Assembly: GCA_003242275.1 (NCBI GenBank)
Contig: QGUX01000033.1
Span: 1-17,662 of the forward strand
Length of the DNA: 17,662 nt
Source: Pseudomonadota bacterium
GTDB lineage: Bacteria; Pseudomonadota; Gammaproteobacteria; Steroidobacterales; Steroidobacteraceae
Direction of reading: 5' to 3'
The translations under genes were made by a program, and so were the position numbers. Within the stretch, counting starts at the first letter, position 1; every line of letters starts with the position of its first letter. Shown here in pieces: positions 17,275 to 17,662 of the stretch. The notes beneath the pieces are model-generated. The model saw nothing but the letters and a program-made list of their open reading frames with translations. It did no database searches and was not told the DNA's origin.

Positions 17275-17662
17275 ATGCGCAAGGCTGCAAAGACGAAGCC
17301 GAAGAAAGCTTCGAAGGTGCGCCTTGCGGCCGCCAGCAAGTCCGCGCGCCGCGCCGGCAAGGCCCGCGCGGCGAAGAAGGCCGGGGCCCTCGCCGCGCGC
17401 GGGCGCGCACCCGCCGGCCGCCCGCAGCCTGCGCCGGCCGCGGCCGCCGCGCCGGCTCCCCTGCGCATCGAGCTGGGGCCTGAATGCACGCTGCGGCATG
17501 CCGCGGCCCTGCAGGCGCAGCTGCTCGCGGCGGTCTCGCCCGCCGATACCGTGATCGTCGATGCCGGCGCGGTGGGCCGCGTGGACATGGCCTGCCTGCA
17601 GCTCCTGGTGGCGTTCGCGCACCGCGAGGCGGCGGCCGGCCGCCGCATCACCTGGCACAACC
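17275..17662 (+). CDS. STAS-domain protein with a basic histone-like N-terminus, cut by the window end
   Basis: The frame is open from the ATG, five bases after the cheY stop, to the window edge (129 codons seen). Residues 1 to about 52 are rich in Lys, Arg, Ala and Pro (KAAKTKPKKASK, ARAAKKAGA) with 18 basic and no acidic residues, like histone H1-like bacterial tails. From about 62 a STAS (anti-sigma-factor antagonist) domain begins (LRIELGPECTLRHAAALQAQ, then TVIVDAGAVGRVDMACLQLL). In DMACLQLL the position of the phosphorylated Ser of SpoIIAA is Ala, so phosphorylation-based switching is unlikely. STAS proteins are often encoded next to cheY and cheA in such clusters. The ribosome-binding site is weak, so the exact start is less sure. 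Confidence 0.75.
   Translation, partial: MRKAAKTKPKKASKVRLAAASKSARRAGKARAAKKAGALAARGRAPAGRPQPAPAAAAAPAPLRIELGPECTLRHAAALQAQLLAAVSPADTVIVDAGAVGRVDMACLQLLVAFAHREAAAGRRITWHN

Overview
The window is high-GC DNA, probably from a free-living, motile, aerobic Gram-negative proteobacterium. A gammaproteobacterium is likely: one CheY looks like the enterobacterial/Pseudomonas flagellar CheY, and there is a qmcA-ybbJ type pair and a typical MnmG. All supported genes lie on the + strand and are tightly packed. I see no tRNA, rRNA, CRISPR array, insertion sequence or phage gene.

Region 1 (1-8269) looks like a methoxyaromatic (lignin-type) catabolic cluster. It holds a periplasmic lipoprotein quinohemoprotein alcohol dehydrogenase (PQQ propeller plus cytochrome c domain), two tandem paralogous tetrahydrofolate-dependent O-demethylases of the GcvT-fold LigM/DesA family, an NAD(P)-dependent aldehyde dehydrogenase, and an IclR/PcaR-type regulator. 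A coherent but inferred route is: aromatic alcohol to aldehyde (PQQ-ADH), aldehyde to acid (ALDH), then O-demethylation of a vanillate- or syringate-like acid with the methyl passed to tetrahydrofolate. Ring-cleavage and C1-recycling genes are not in the window. Each of the four enzyme genes is followed by its own hairpin-plus-U-tract terminator, so they look like separate transcription units, not one operon.

Region 2 (8270-12991) is housekeeping. mnmG (tRNA wobble-uridine modification) may be read from a leaderless transcript. It is followed by a DUF3014 membrane-anchored protein overlapping mnmG by 4 bp, a qmcA-like SPFH protein with its NfeD/YbbJ partner, and a two-CBS-domain protein.

Region 3 (12992-17662) is a chemotaxis cluster: cheW, cheY (121 aa), cheR, cheD, cheB, a second E. 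coli-like cheY (129 aa), and a STAS-domain protein with a very basic histone-like N-terminal extension, cut off by the window end. cheA and cheZ are not present in the window.

The most noteworthy points are the paralogous demethylase pair with one differing active-site position, the separately terminated catabolic genes, the IclR-gene leader in which an inverted repeat covers the ribosome-binding site, the predicted leaderless mnmG start, and the basic-tailed STAS protein next to cheY.
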